Below the pieces are notes generated by a model. The model was not told the DNA's origin. It ran no database searches and saw only the letters and a list, made by a program, of their open reading frames with translations. This document shows, one piece after another, positions 17,316-25,902 of a stretch of 64,000 nucleotides of DNA. The stretch spans positions 410,784-474,783 of the forward strand of contig NZ_SNXZ01000003.1 of NCBI RefSeq assembly GCF_004362825.1, in the 5' to 3' direction. The translations under genes and the position numbers were made by a program. Position 1 is the first letter of the stretch. Each line of letters begins with the position of its first letter. The DNA comes from Labedaea rhizosphaerae (GTDB lineage Bacteria > Actinomycetota > Actinomycetes > Mycobacteriales > Pseudonocardiaceae).

Positions 17316-19181
17316 ATGAGCGTGCCCCATCCTGTTGTTGCTGCTGTGACCCAACGGATCACCGAACGCAGCGCCCGCACCCGTGCCGCGTACCTGCGCC
17401 GCGTCGAGGCCGCCGCCACCGAGGGCCCGGTGCGCGCGGGGCTCGGCTGCAGCAACCTGGCCCACGGGTTCGCCGGCTGCGGTGGTCAGGACAAGGTCAC
17501 CGTCAAGGAATCCAGCACTCCCAACGTCGCCATCGTCTCCGCCTACAACGACCTGCTGTCGGCGCACCAGCCGATGAACGAGTACCCGGCGTGGATCAAG
17601 GACGCGGCACGCGCCGCGGGTGGCGTGGCGATGTTCGCCGGCGGCGTGCCCGCCATGTGCGACGGCATCACGCAGGGCCGCACCGGCATGGAGCTCTCGT
17701 TGTTCAGCCGCGAGGTGATCGCGATGGCCACTGGCGTCGCGCTCGCCCACGACATGTTCGACGCGACGCTGTTGCTCGGCGTGTGCGACAAGATCGTGCC
17801 CGGGCTGCTGATCGGCGCGCTGTCGTTCGGGCAGCTCCCGGCGATCCTGGTGCCGGCCGGGCCGATGGCCTCCGGCCTGTCCAACGGCGAGAAGGCGCAC
17901 GTGCGCCAGCTCTACGCCGAGGGCCGCGCGACCCGCGAGGACCTGCTCGCCAGCGAGTCGAAGTCGTACCACTCGCCCGGCACGTGCACGTTCTACGGCA
18001 CGGCGAACTCGAACCAGCTCGTCGTCGAGGTGATGGGCCTGCACCTGCCGGGTGCGACGTTCGTTCCACCGGGCACGCCGTTGCGCAAGGCGCTCACCGA
18101 AGCCGCCGGCCGCCGCGCCGTCGAGATCTCCGCGCTGGGCCCGGAGTACACGCCGCTGGCACGCGTCGTGGACGAGAAGTCCGTCGTGAACGGCGTCGTC
18201 GCGCTGCTGGCCACCGGCGGCTCGACCAACCACACGCTGCACCTGGTCGCGATCGCCGCGGCCGCGGGCATCCAGTTGTCGTGGGACGACTTCGCGGACC
18301 TGTCGGCCGTCGTGCCGCTGCTGGCCCGGATCTACCCGAACGGCCAGGCGGACATCAACCACTTCGTCGCCGCGGGTGGCGTGCAGTTCCTGATCGGCAC
18401 GCTGCTCGACGCCGGGCTGCTGCACGCGGATGTGACCACTGTGGACGGTCCGGGCCTGGACCGCTACCGCCGCGAGCCGGTGCTGGACGCGGGCGAACTG
18501 GTCTGGCGCGCCGGGCCGTCGACCTCCAGCGACCTGGACGTGCTGCGGCCGGTGGCCGAGCCGTTCGCGCCGGACGGCGGGCTGCGGATGCTGTCGGGCA
18601 ACCTGGGCCGCGCGGTGATCAAGGTTTCCGCGGTGGCGCCGCAGGACCGGGTCGTGCAGGCGCCCGCGCGGGTGTTCACCAGCCAGCAGGAGTTCGAGGA
18701 CGCCTACCGCACCGGCGAACTGGACCGCGACGTCGTGATCGTGTTGCGGCAACAGGGTCCGGCGGCCAACGGGATGCCGGAGTTGCACGGGCTCACGCCC
18801 CAGCTCGGTTCGCTGATGAGCCGCGGCCACAAGATCGCACTGGTCACCGACGGCCGGATGTCCGGCGCGTCGGGCAAGATCCCGGCCGCGATCCACTGCA
18901 CGCCCGAGGCCGCGCACGGCGGCCCCATCGCCAAGATCCACGACGGCGACCTGATCCGGTTGGACGCGGTCAGCGGCACCATCGAGGTGCTGGCCGACCT
19001 GGGCGACCGGATCCCCGCCGACCACACGGTTTCCGACGAGGAGTGGACGGGCACGGGTCGCGAACTGTTCGCCGCGCTGCGCAAGGCGGTCGGCCCGGCC
19101 GACACCGGGGCGAGCGTCTTCGGTCCCGGCTACGACTGCCCTGAAACCGCCGACGAAGAAGGACTGGAGCTCACCGCATGA
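17316..19181 (+). CDS. edd: 6-phosphogluconate dehydratase
   Basis: 621 residues, close to the usual 600-610. First enzyme of the Entner-Doudoroff branch: 6-phosphogluconate to 2-keto-3-deoxy-6-phosphogluconate. The iron-sulfur cluster cysteines of the IlvD/Edd family are seen in [23 protein letters not shown] and [26 protein letters not shown] near the C terminus is the other conserved block. The N-terminal region [15 protein letters not shown] is typical of Edd rather than IlvD (dihydroxyacid dehydratase). ATG 17316 follows CGGAG. Stop and start overlap as ATGA with eda, so both steps are coupled. The pathway is patchy in actinomycetes and this pair lies in an insertion relative to mycobacteria. 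Confidence 0.95.
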   Translation: MSVPHPVVAAVTQRITERSARTRAAYLRRVEAAATEGPVRAGLGCSNLAHGFAGCGGQDKVTVKESSTPNVAIVSAYNDLLSAHQPMNEYPAWIKDAARAAGGVAMFAGGVPAMCDGITQGRTGMELSLFSREVIAMATGVALAHDMFDATLLLGVCDKIVPGLLIGALSFGQLPAILVPAGPMASGLSNGEKAHVRQLYAEGRATREDLLASESKSYHSPGTCTFYGTANSNQLVVEVMGLHLPGATFVPPGTPLRKALTEAAGRRAVEISALGPEYTPLARVVDEKSVVNGVVALLATGGSTNHTLHLVAIAAAAGIQLSWDDFADLSAVVPLLARIYPNGQADINHFVAAGGVQFLIGTLLDAGLLHADVTTVDGPGLDRYRREPVLDAGELVWRAGPSTSSDLDVLRPVAEPFAPDGGLRMLSGNLGRAVIKVSAVAPQDRVVQAPARVFTSQQEFEDAYRTGELDRDVVIVLRQQGPAANGMPELHGLTPQLGSLMSRGHKIALVTDGRMSGASGKIPAAIHCTPEAAHGGPIAKIHDGDLIRLDAVSGTIEVLADLGDRIPADHTVSDEEWTGTGRELFAALRKAVGPADTGASVFGPGYDCPETADEEGLELTA

Positions 19182-19792
19182 CCGACTTGCTTGCCGTCTC
19201 GCCGGTGGTCCCGGTGGTCGTCCTCGACGACGAAGCCACTGCGGTCGACGTGGCCAAGGCGTTGCTGGCCGGCGGGATCGGCATCGTCGAGGTGACGCTG
19301 CGCACCCCGGCCGCGCTCGAGTCGATCCGCCGGATCGCCGCCGAGGTGCCGGACATCGTGACCGGAGCCGGGACCGTGACGGCACCGGAACACGCGAAGG
19401 CGGCGGCCGCGGCGGGCGCTTCCTTCCTGGTGACGCCGGGGTGCACCGACCAGGTGCTGGACGCGTGCGCCGAGACCGGGCTGCCGTTGCTGCCGGGCGC
19501 GGCGACCGTGTCGGAGGCGATGCGGTTGGCGGAGCGCGGTTTCACGGCGCTCAAGTTCTTCCCGGCGGAGGCCGCGGGTGGCGTCGCGTACCTGAAGTCG
19601 ATCGCGGGACCGTTGCCCGGCTTGCGCTTCTGCCCGACCGGCGGGATCACGCCCGCGTCGGCGCCCGGCTACCTGGCGTTGAAGAACGTCGGGTGCGTGG
19701 GCGGCAGCTGGCTCACGCCCGCGGACGTGGTGAAGGCCGGCGACTTCGACAAGATCCGGGACCTCGCCGAAGCCGCCACCAAGCTGCGCTGA
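19178..19792 (+). CDS. eda: KDPG aldolase
   Basis: 204 residues. Splits 2-keto-3-deoxy-6-phosphogluconate into pyruvate and glyceraldehyde-3-phosphate. Key blocks of the trimeric barrel: [11 protein letters not shown] with the catalytic Glu, [23 protein letters not shown] with the Schiff-base Lys, and FCPTGGIT binding phosphate. It starts within the edd stop. The following gene converges with no spacer: their stop codons abut at 19792/19793. Confidence 0.95.
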   Translation: MTDLLAVSPVVPVVVLDDEATAVDVAKALLAGGIGIVEVTLRTPAALESIRRIAAEVPDIVTGAGTVTAPEHAKAAAAAGASFLVTPGCTDQVLDACAETGLPLLPGAATVSEAMRLAERGFTALKFFPAEAAGGVAYLKSIAGPLPGLRFCPTGGITPASAPGYLALKNVGCVGGSWLTPADVVKAGDFDKIRDLAEAATKLR

Positions 19793-20647
19793 TCAGGCCA
19801 GGGCGTCGCCTTCGAACAGGTCGAGGGCCGCGCGGCCGTCAGGCTCAGCGGGAGTGTCGGGCAGCTTCGCCACCTCGGCCACGCGTGCGGGATCGGGAAC
19901 CGGGTCGCGGTCGGCGATGAACTCGTGAAACACCTTGGCCAGGTTCGGTGGTGCCTGCCCGTCGGACAGGTGTTCGGCCGCGAACTGCGGCCACGCCGAA
20001 GCGATGGCCGCCCGCATGCGCAGGGCCTCGACCACGGTCGAGCGGCCGGTGCGGCGCACGGCTTCGGCGTCCGCCCGCGCGAGCTGCGCCCGCACCGACT
20101 TCCCGGCCACGGCACGGAAGAGACCGGCGAACGCCCGGAACAAGGGGCCGATCAACAGGATCTTGCCGGACGACGCCACCGCGCGGTCCACCTGCTGCTG
20201 GGCCCGCCACGCGAACGAATCGCGGGCGAACTCCTGGATCAGCGTCGCCCGCAGCTGCCCGACCGAAAGCCCGGCCAGCAGCGGGATGCCGATCAGCAGC
20301 GACCGGCGGCCACGCACCAGACCGAGGAACTTCGCGTCCTCGATCAGGGCCAGGTCGGCGACCGACACCAGGGTGATCTCGTCCGGCGCCCTGCTGCCCA
20401 CCTCGCCGGCCGCCGAGCGCACGGCGGCCCAGAAGTCCGGCTGGGCCGCGGGATCGACCGGGAACGACGGTCCGGCGGGCACCACCGGGCGGAAGCGCGA
20501 CACGCTCCAGACCAGGGCGGCGACGACCGCGGCGAGCACCGCGCACAGGATCGTCCACGCGGTGCTGCCGGCGATCGCGATCCAGACCAGCGCGGCCACC
20601 AGCGCGATCGCGACCACGTAGAACCCCGCGACGAGAACGCGTGCCAT
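19793..20647 (-). CDS. M48-like membrane protein lacking the zinc motif
   Basis: 284 residues. Two N-terminal helices (about 1-50) lead to a soluble domain resembling M48/HtpX-type peptidases: a front segment SLLIGIPLLAGLSVGQLRATL is followed by IQEFARDS exactly where HELGH is expected. Both zinc His residues and the catalytic Glu position are altered, so it is probably not a protease. It is the last gene of the thiL-GNAT-gamma carbonic anhydrase operon, overlapping the preceding stop by one base. A binding or scaffolding role is possible; the assignment is moderate. Confidence 0.65.
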   Translation of the reverse strand: MARVLVAGFYVVAIALVAALVWIAIAGSTAWTILCAVLAAVVAALVWSVSRFRPVVPAGPSFPVDPAAQPDFWAAVRSAAGEVGSRAPDEITLVSVADLALIEDAKFLGLVRGRRSLLIGIPLLAGLSVGQLRATLIQEFARDSFAWRAQQQVDRAVASSGKILLIGPLFRAFAGLFRAVAGKSVRAQLARADAEAVRRTGRSTVVEALRMRAAIASAWPQFAAEHLSDGQAPPNLAKVFHEFIADRDPVPDPARVAEVAKLPDTPAEPDGRAALDLFEGDALA

Positions 20648-21168
20648 CAGTCCACCCGCCGCAGGTTCGCCTTGAAGGTCCGGACGTTGGCCACGTAGGT
20701 CGCGACGATGCCGGACGTCATGTCCTCGGGCACCTCGTGCCCTTCCCGCACCCGCGCGGGCACCCCGAGGACCATCGTGCGCGCGGCGACGTGGCCGTTG
20801 AACGACACCACCGCGCCGGCACCGACCACGGCACCGTCCTCGACGACGGAACCGTTGAGCACCACCGATCCCGACGCGATCAGGCACCGCGCACCGATCG
20901 TCGCGCCCTCGATGTGCACGTTGTGGCCGACGACGCAGTCGGGGCCGATCACCACCGGGTGGAACTGGGTGCAGTGGACGACCGAACCGTCCTGCACGCT
21001 GGTCCGCTCGCCGACCTCGATCGTGCCGTAGTCACCACGCAGCACCGCTTGCGGCCACACCGACGCCTGCGCGTGCACGGTGACCGCGCCGATGACCGTG
21101 GCGTCGGGGTGCACGTAGGCGTCGGGGTGGATGGTCGGGATCAGGTCACCGAGGGCGTAGATCGCCAC
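20647..21168 (-). CDS. Gamma-class carbonic anhydrase family protein
   Basis: 173 residues of left-handed beta-helix hexapeptide repeats, for example IHPDAYVHPDATVIGAV. The zinc ligands of the gamma class are recognisable as His in QDGSVVHC and the two His of VVGHNVHIEG. Proteins of this kind (CaiE/YrdA/PaaY) are trimers with carbonic anhydrase or acetyltransferase-like activity; activity cannot be decided here. GTG 21168 follows GGAGG at 4 bases and lies inside the end of the upstream acetyltransferase gene, so translation is coupled. Confidence 0.88.
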   Translation of the reverse strand: MAIYALGDLIPTIHPDAYVHPDATVIGAVTVHAQASVWPQAVLRGDYGTIEVGERTSVQDGSVVHCTQFHPVVIGPDCVVGHNVHIEGATIGARCLIASGSVVLNGSVVEDGAVVGAGAVVSFNGHVAARTMVLGVPARVREGHEVPEDMTSGIVATYVANVRTFKANLRRVD

Positions 21169-21650
21169 ATGTCCTCCGAAAGCGCTTTGCCCAGGTGCAC
21201 GCTCTCCGGCGCGCACCGGTAGTAGCCGAACGGCTCGATGTCGACGTAGCCGCTGGACGCGTAGAGCGCCAGCGCCTCCGGCTGCGCCTGCCCGCTCTCC
21301 AGCACGATCCGCTTGCCCCCGGCCTCGAACGCCGTGCGCTCCAGCTCCGCGAGCACGGCCCGCGCGAGCCCCCGCCCGCGCGCCTGCGCCGCCACGAACA
21401 TGCGCTTGATCTCGATGTCACCGGCCAGCAGGTTCGGCTCGTCGGCGCTGGCGACGCGCCAGCCCCCGCACGCGACCGGCGCGTCGTCGAGGTAGGCGAC
21501 CAGGAACAGCCCGTGCGGTGGCGCGAACTGGGCCGGGTCGACCGGGCTGTCGTCACGACCGCCGTACCGGACCACGTACTCCTGCTGCACGAGCTCGATC
21601 AGCATGGCCGCGTCCGGGTGGTCGTAGGGAACCGTCCGAATCACGGGCAC
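21141..21650 (-). CDS. GNAT-family N-acetyltransferase
   Basis: 169 residues. The acetyl-CoA motif A is RMFVAAQARGRGLARAV (Q-x-x-G-x-G/A), followed by LYASSGYVDIEPFGYY typical of small-molecule acetyltransferases. GTG 21650 (VPVIRTVPYDHP) starts 4 bp after the thiL stop, indicating an operon. Substrate unknown. Its 3' end overlaps the next gene by 28 bp. Confidence 0.85.
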   Translation of the reverse strand: MPVIRTVPYDHPDAAMLIELVQQEYVVRYGGRDDSPVDPAQFAPPHGLFLVAYLDDAPVACGGWRVASADEPNLLAGDIEIKRMFVAAQARGRGLARAVLAELERTAFEAGGKRIVLESGQAQPEALALYASSGYVDIEPFGYYRCAPESVHLGKALSEDMWRSTPSVT

Positions 21651-21654
21651 GACA

Positions 21655-22602
21655 CTAACCCCAGTGCTGCCAGCCACTCGCACCCTCGTACGGCCGGCCG
21701 TCCACCGTGACCCCGCTGCCCTCGGCCACCGTGCCGATCACGCGCCAGCCATCCGGCACCGCGCCGGGGAAGGTGGCGGCGAGCGCGTGGTCCTCGCCGC
21801 CGGTGAGGACCCAGCGCATCGGGTCCGCGCCCAGCGCGGCCGCCACGTCGACCAGCTTCTGCGGCAGTTCCAGCGCGTCCGACCGCACGTCGATGGCCAC
21901 AGTGGACGCCGCGGCCACGTGCCCCAGATCGGCCAGTAAACCGTCGGAGACGTCGACCATCGCGGTCGCGCCCGCGTCGGCGGCGGCGGGTCCGGCGGCA
22001 TACGGCGGCTCCGGCACCCGGTGGGCGGCGACCACGGCGACCGGCGAGCGGAAGCCGCGGCTCAGCGTGGCGAGCCCGGCCGCCGACCAGCCGATCCGGC
22101 CGGTGACGGCGACGACGTCGCCGGGCCGCGCACCGGCGCGGGTCACCGGGGCGCGCCCGCCGAGGTCACCCAACGCCGTGATGGAGATCACCAGCTGGGG
22201 CGCTCCGACCAGATCACCGCCGACCACCCCCGCGCCGGCCGCGGTCGCGGCGGCCGCGATGCCGCCGGAGATCCCGGCCAGCACGTCGGCCGGAGTGGAC
22301 GGCGGGCACGCGAGCCCGACCAGCACGGCGGTCGGCACGGCGCCCATGGCCGCGACGTCGGCGAGGTTGACCGCGACCGCTTTGCGCCCCACGTGATCGG
22401 GGTTGGACCAGTCCAGCCGGAAGTGGACGTTCTCCACCAGCACGTCGGTGCTCGCCACCACCCGGCCATCCGAAGCGGCGATCACGGCGGCGTCGTCGCC
22501 AGGCCCCAGCAGCGTGCTCGGCGGCTGGCGCAGCCCGGCGGTGATCCGCGAGATCACCCCGAACTCCCCGACGTCGGCGACGGAAGGTGTGTCAGCGGAC
22601 AC
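21655..22602 (-). CDS. thiL: Thiamine-monophosphate kinase
   Basis: 315 residues. Phosphorylates thiamine monophosphate to the cofactor thiamine diphosphate. The signature GPGDDAAVI, the metal-binding STDVLVENVHFRLDW and KAVAVNLADVAAMGA are all intact (AIR-synthase/PurM fold). GTG 22602 follows GGAGG at a proper distance. It heads a four-gene minus-strand operon. Position equals Rv2977c. No TPP riboswitch is visible in the 109 bp upstream. Confidence 0.95.
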   Translation of the reverse strand: MSADTPSVADVGEFGVISRITAGLRQPPSTLLGPGDDAAVIAASDGRVVASTDVLVENVHFRLDWSNPDHVGRKAVAVNLADVAAMGAVPTAVLVGLACPPSTPADVLAGISGGIAAAATAAGAGVVGGDLVGAPQLVISITALGDLGGRAPVTRAGARPGDVVAVTGRIGWSAAGLATLSRGFRSPVAVVAAHRVPEPPYAAGPAAADAGATAMVDVSDGLLADLGHVAAASTVAIDVRSDALELPQKLVDVAAALGADPMRWVLTGGEDHALAATFPGAVPDGWRVIGTVAEGSGVTVDGRPYEGASGWQHWG

Positions 22603-22711
22603 AAGATCCTCCGATCTCCGACAGTTGGATGCCCCACGTCCCGGTCAACTGGGGTACGTTGCTGACCACGTTCCTACCTTCCGGGGACCTTTCGACACGA
22701 AGGGGCGCGCC

Positions 22712-22945
22712 GTGGTCCACGCCTACATCCTTGTCCAGACCGAGGTCGGCAAAGCAGCCGCGGTCGCGGCCGAGATCGCCGGGATACCCGGGGTCACCAC
22801 CGCCGAGGATGTCACCGGGCCCTACGACGTGATCGTGCGGGCGGAGGCCGACAACGTCGACCTGCTCGGCCAGCTCGTCGTCTCGCGCGTGCAGAACGTG
22901 GAGGGGATCACCCGGACCCTGACCTGCCCGGTGGTCAAGCTCTAG
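22712..22945 (+). CDS. Stand-alone Lrp/AsnC ligand-binding (RAM) domain protein
   Basis: 77 residues: only the RAM sensor half of Lrp/AsnC regulators, with AYILVQTEVGKAAAVA at the start and VTGPYDVIVRAEADN in the middle. There is no DNA-binding domain. Such proteins form dimers to octamers that bind amino acids and can act on partner Lrp proteins or enzymes. GTG 22712 follows AAGGGG. The gene is divergent from thiL and 20 bp ahead of the DUF3515 gene. Confidence 0.9.
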   Translation: MVHAYILVQTEVGKAAAVAAEIAGIPGVTTAEDVTGPYDVIVRAEADNVDLLGQLVVSRVQNVEGITRTLTCPVVKL

Positions 22946-22965
22946 CCCGTGGTCGACTGGACCTC

Positions 22966-23523
22966 GTGTCGCAGAAGACCTTCTACCCGCGCGGCGCGGT
23001 CATCGCCGCGTCCGTCCTCGTCGGACTGCTGATCGCCGGGGTCATCGTGCTCGCGGTGGTCAACGGCGGCACCGACACGGCCGGGCCTGCGCCGACCACC
23101 ACCAGCGCCGCGCCGCGGCCGGTCGCCCTGGTCCCGGTGGACGCCCCGGACGCGGGCGGCGCGGACTGCGCGAAGCTCGTCAAGGCGCTGCCCAGGACAC
23201 TCGTCAGCAACGGCAAGCCGTTGGCCCGCGCGCAGATCGCCGCACCGGCGCCGAAGGCGGCGCTCGCCTGGGGCCCGGCGGAGTCGCCGGTCGTCCTGCG
23301 CTGCGGGCTGTCCCGGCCGCCGGAGCTGACCCGGACCTCTTCGCTGCGCGTGATCTCCGGCGTGCAGTGGCTGCCGATCGGCGGCGATGACGCGATCACC
23401 TGGTACGCCGTCGATCGCGCGGTCACGGTCGCGCTGACGATCCCGCAGGACGCGGGCACCGGGCCGATCCAGGACGTGTCGAGCACGATCGGCAAGACCT
23501 TGGCGGCCAAGCCGGTCTTCTAA
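22966..23523 (+). CDS. DUF3515-family membrane-anchored protein
   Basis: 185 residues. One N-terminal membrane helix (VIAASVLVGLLIAGVIVLAVV), a Pro/Thr/Ala linker, then a DUF3515 extracytoplasmic domain with Cys in GGADCAKL and VLRCGLSRP that may form a disulfide. Function unknown; the family is conserved next to thiL and ddl in mycobacteria (Rv2980), which fits a cell-envelope role. It converges on the beta-lactamase-like gene with a 9-bp gap. Confidence 0.88.
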   Translation: MSQKTFYPRGAVIAASVLVGLLIAGVIVLAVVNGGTDTAGPAPTTTSAAPRPVALVPVDAPDAGGADCAKLVKALPRTLVSNGKPLARAQIAAPAPKAALAWGPAESPVVLRCGLSRPPELTRTSSLRVISGVQWLPIGGDDAITWYAVDRAVTVALTIPQDAGTGPIQDVSSTIGKTLAAKPVF

Positions 23524-23532
23524 GCCCAGTGT

Positions 23533-24408
23533 CTAGGCCCAGTGCGAGAGGGAGCGGGCGTGGCGCAGCATCCGCGCCACGGCGCCGGCGACGTTGTAGG
23601 TCTCCTCGTTGGCCAGCACGGCGATCGCGGCCTTGTGGTCGGGCAGCCACACACACGCCGAACGGAAGCCCGGCGCGGTGCCGGTGTGGTAGATCGCCTT
23701 GCGGTCGTTGATGGTGCCGTGGAAGAAGCCGTAGCCGTACTCCTCGGCGTGCAGCGCGCCGTCGTCGGCACCGCGCACCGGCACGAGCGGGTCGGACATC
23801 GGCAGGAACTCGCCGGTGTGCACGGCGTGCATGTAGATGCACATGTCCGTGGGCGTCGACCAGACGTCCGCGCAGCCGGTCAGCTGGGTGAGGTCCCAGC
23901 CCTCGACGTAGCGGCGTTCCTTGCGACCGCGCGCGGTGAGCGTGTCGTCGGGCACCGTGCCGACGGTGGTGTCGTGCATGAGCAGCGGCTCGAAGACCTT
24001 GTCCTTCAAGAAGTCCGCGTACGGCACGCCGGCCTCGAGGGTGATCACGTGGCCGAGCACGAGGTAGCCGGGGCCGCTGTAGTGCCAGCCCGGGGTGAAC
24101 CAGCGCGGCGCCGACGCGATCAGCGCGGCCCGGTCGGCCACGGGCATCGGCTCGGCCGGGTCGAAGCCGGGCGCGGTGCCCCAGTCCGGGACGCCGGCGG
24201 TGTGCGTGAGCAGGCTGCGCAACGTGATGTTCGGCCGCGCGTCGGGCAGCCAGGTGCGCACCGGTTCGGACAGGTCGAGGCCCAGGACCATGAGCGCGGC
24301 CGCCGCGAACTGCTGGGAGGCCGACGCGACCTGGTAGCGCGCGCCCGGGGGCCTGCCGACTTCCTGGTATCTGGCGACGTTCCCGACCGCCACCAGTGCC
24401 GCGGTCAC
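23533..24408 (-). CDS. Serine beta-lactamase/DD-peptidase-like protein without catalytic Lys
   Basis: 291 residues, about 50-80 shorter than usual for class C-like esterases and DD-peptidases because the N-terminal strands are missing. The fold is clear from [15 protein letters not shown] and [18 protein letters not shown]. The catalytic SxxK motif reads SASQ (Lys to Gln) and the second motif YxN reads YSG. It is therefore likely inactive as a penicillin-recognising enzyme. GTG 24408 overlaps the ddl stop as GTGA, so it is co-translated with D-Ala-D-Ala ligase; a substrate-binding or regulatory role in wall synthesis is conceivable. No better upstream start fits. Confidence 0.78.
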   Translation of the reverse strand: MTAALVAVGNVARYQEVGRPPGARYQVASASQQFAAAALMVLGLDLSEPVRTWLPDARPNITLRSLLTHTAGVPDWGTAPGFDPAEPMPVADRAALIASAPRWFTPGWHYSGPGYLVLGHVITLEAGVPYADFLKDKVFEPLLMHDTTVGTVPDDTLTARGRKERRYVEGWDLTQLTGCADVWSTPTDMCIYMHAVHTGEFLPMSDPLVPVRGADDGALHAEEYGYGFFHGTINDRKAIYHTGTAPGFRSACVWLPDHKAAIAVLANEETYNVAGAVARMLRHARSLSHWA

Positions 24409-25487
24409 CGCAGCCCGGTGCCGCGGGCGAGCGCGGTGTCGATCAGGGTCGACAACAGCGTCGGGTAGTCCAAGCCGGTGACCGCCCACATCTTCGGGTA
24501 TGCCGAGGTGGGCGTGAACCCGGGCATCGTGTTGACCTCGTTGATGGTCACGGTGCCGTCCTCGCCAACGAAGAAGTCGACCCGGGCCAGGCCCTGGCAG
24601 TCCAGCGCGGTGAACGCCGCCACCGCCATGGCGCGCAGCCGCTCGGCGACCGCGTCGTCGAGCTTCGCGGGGATGTCGAGTTCGCAGACGTCGTCGAGGT
24701 ACTTGGCGTCGAAGTCGTACCAGTCGCGGCTGGCGAGCTGGATCTCCGCGGGCAGCGACGGTTCGACCCGCCCGTCGGGGAACTCCAGCACGCCGCACTC
24801 GACCTCACGGCCCACGACCGCGGCCTCGATGATGACCTTGGGGTCGATCTCGCGGGCGGTGGCGATGGCCGCGTCGAGGTCGGCCCAGTCGTCGACCTTG
24901 CTGATGCCGGTGGACGATCCGGCCCGCGTCGGCTTGACGAACACCGGCAGGCCGAGCCGGTTGCGCTGGGCCGCGCTGAGCGTCTTGTCGTTGCGGCGCA
25001 ACACTTCGTAGCGGCCAACCGGAAGACCCTCGGCGGTCAGCAGCTTCTTCGTGTACTCCTTGTCCATGGCGACGGCGCTGGCCAGTACGCCCGCGCCCAC
25101 GTAGGGCTGGCCGGCCATCTCGAGCAGGCCCTGGATGGTGCCGTCCTCGCCATAGGCGCCGTGCAGCACGGGGAAGACGACGTCGATGGTGCCGAGCACC
25201 TCGCCCTCGCGCCCCTTCTCCAGCGCCACAACCGTTCCGGACGTCGGGTCGGCGGGCAGGGTGAGCGCCGTGCCGCCGGCGACGCTCGGCAGCGCCCGCT
25301 GCCGGATCTCGAGGGTCTTGGGGTCGGATGGTCCGAGGACCCAGGACCCGCTCGGCGTGATGCCGATCGGCACCACCTCGTAGCGGTCGGGATCGAGGTT
25401 GGCCAGCACGCTGGACGCGGACGAACAGGACACCGCGTGCTCGGTGCTCCGACCGCCGAAGATCACTGCCACCCTGGTCCTGGACAT
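24405..25487 (-). CDS. ddl: D-alanine--D-alanine ligase
   Basis: 360 residues, ATP-grasp enzyme joining two D-alanines for peptidoglycan. [11 protein letters not shown] at the start, [14 protein letters not shown], and [16 protein letters not shown] at the end are the substrate and metal sites. In the omega loop the sequence is DAKYLDD; the Tyr equals E. coli DdlB Tyr216, which marks dipeptide rather than depsipeptide (vancomycin-resistance) ligases. ATG 25487. Equivalent to Rv2981c ddlA. In mycobacteria gpsA is next, whereas here about 22 kb of other genes intervene. Confidence 0.95.
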   Translation of the reverse strand: MSRTRVAVIFGGRSTEHAVSCSSASSVLANLDPDRYEVVPIGITPSGSWVLGPSDPKTLEIRQRALPSVAGGTALTLPADPTSGTVVALEKGREGEVLGTIDVVFPVLHGAYGEDGTIQGLLEMAGQPYVGAGVLASAVAMDKEYTKKLLTAEGLPVGRYEVLRRNDKTLSAAQRNRLGLPVFVKPTRAGSSTGISKVDDWADLDAAIATAREIDPKVIIEAAVVGREVECGVLEFPDGRVEPSLPAEIQLASRDWYDFDAKYLDDVCELDIPAKLDDAVAERLRAMAVAAFTALDCQGLARVDFFVGEDGTVTINEVNTMPGFTPTSAYPKMWAVTGLDYPTLLSTLIDTALARGTGLR

Positions 25488-25599
25488 GGTCGCTGACCAT
25501 ACCCGGACGGCGGTACCACGCCCCCGGCCGCTGCCCCTTTGCGCTCCTCCGGTCCTCGCCGTGCCCGTGGCCTCGAAGCCCCAGCCGCCGTCCCGCCTT

Positions 25600-25700
25600 G
25601 TGCACCTCCGGTCCCGCGGTCCCCCTGGTGCACCTCGGGTCCCGCTGTCGCCTGGTGCACCTCCGGTCCCGCCGTCGCCCTTGTGCCCCTCCAGCCCTCG
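25600..25700. repeat. Degenerate 27-28 bp tandem array in ddl upstream spacer
   Basis: GTGCACCTCCGGTCCCGC-like units begin at 25600, 25628, 25655 and (as GTGCCCCTCC) 25683. The spacing of 28, 27 and 28 bp is not a multiple of three, which argues against coding. The array lies in the 415-bp spacer 25488-25902 between ddl and the MocR gene. Nothing else recognisable is in that spacer; open frames through it have no family resemblance. Confidence 0.7.
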
Positions 25701-25902
25701 TCATGCTCACGCGCCTCGAACACCGCGGCCAGGGACTGGGCCGCTCGGGCGCACCTTCCTATTCCTTGCGAACGAGCGCAGAGCCGAAGCCGTTCCCCGG
25801 TGCACGGCAAAGGTTGCACTCCCGGGACGCGCGTTGGCAGGAACAGGCTGGTGAGGACCAGGTGTCGCGGGCTCGGGCGATCGAGGTCCAGGGGCGGAAG
25901 CC

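Noticed and set aside
23533-24408. Functional beta-lactamase conferring resistance
   Set aside because: The catalytic Lys and the YxN Asn are both missing and the N terminus is truncated.
24405-25487. Vancomycin-resistance type D-Ala-D-Lac ligase
   Set aside because: The omega-loop AKY Tyr is present and no vanH or vanX-type genes flank it.
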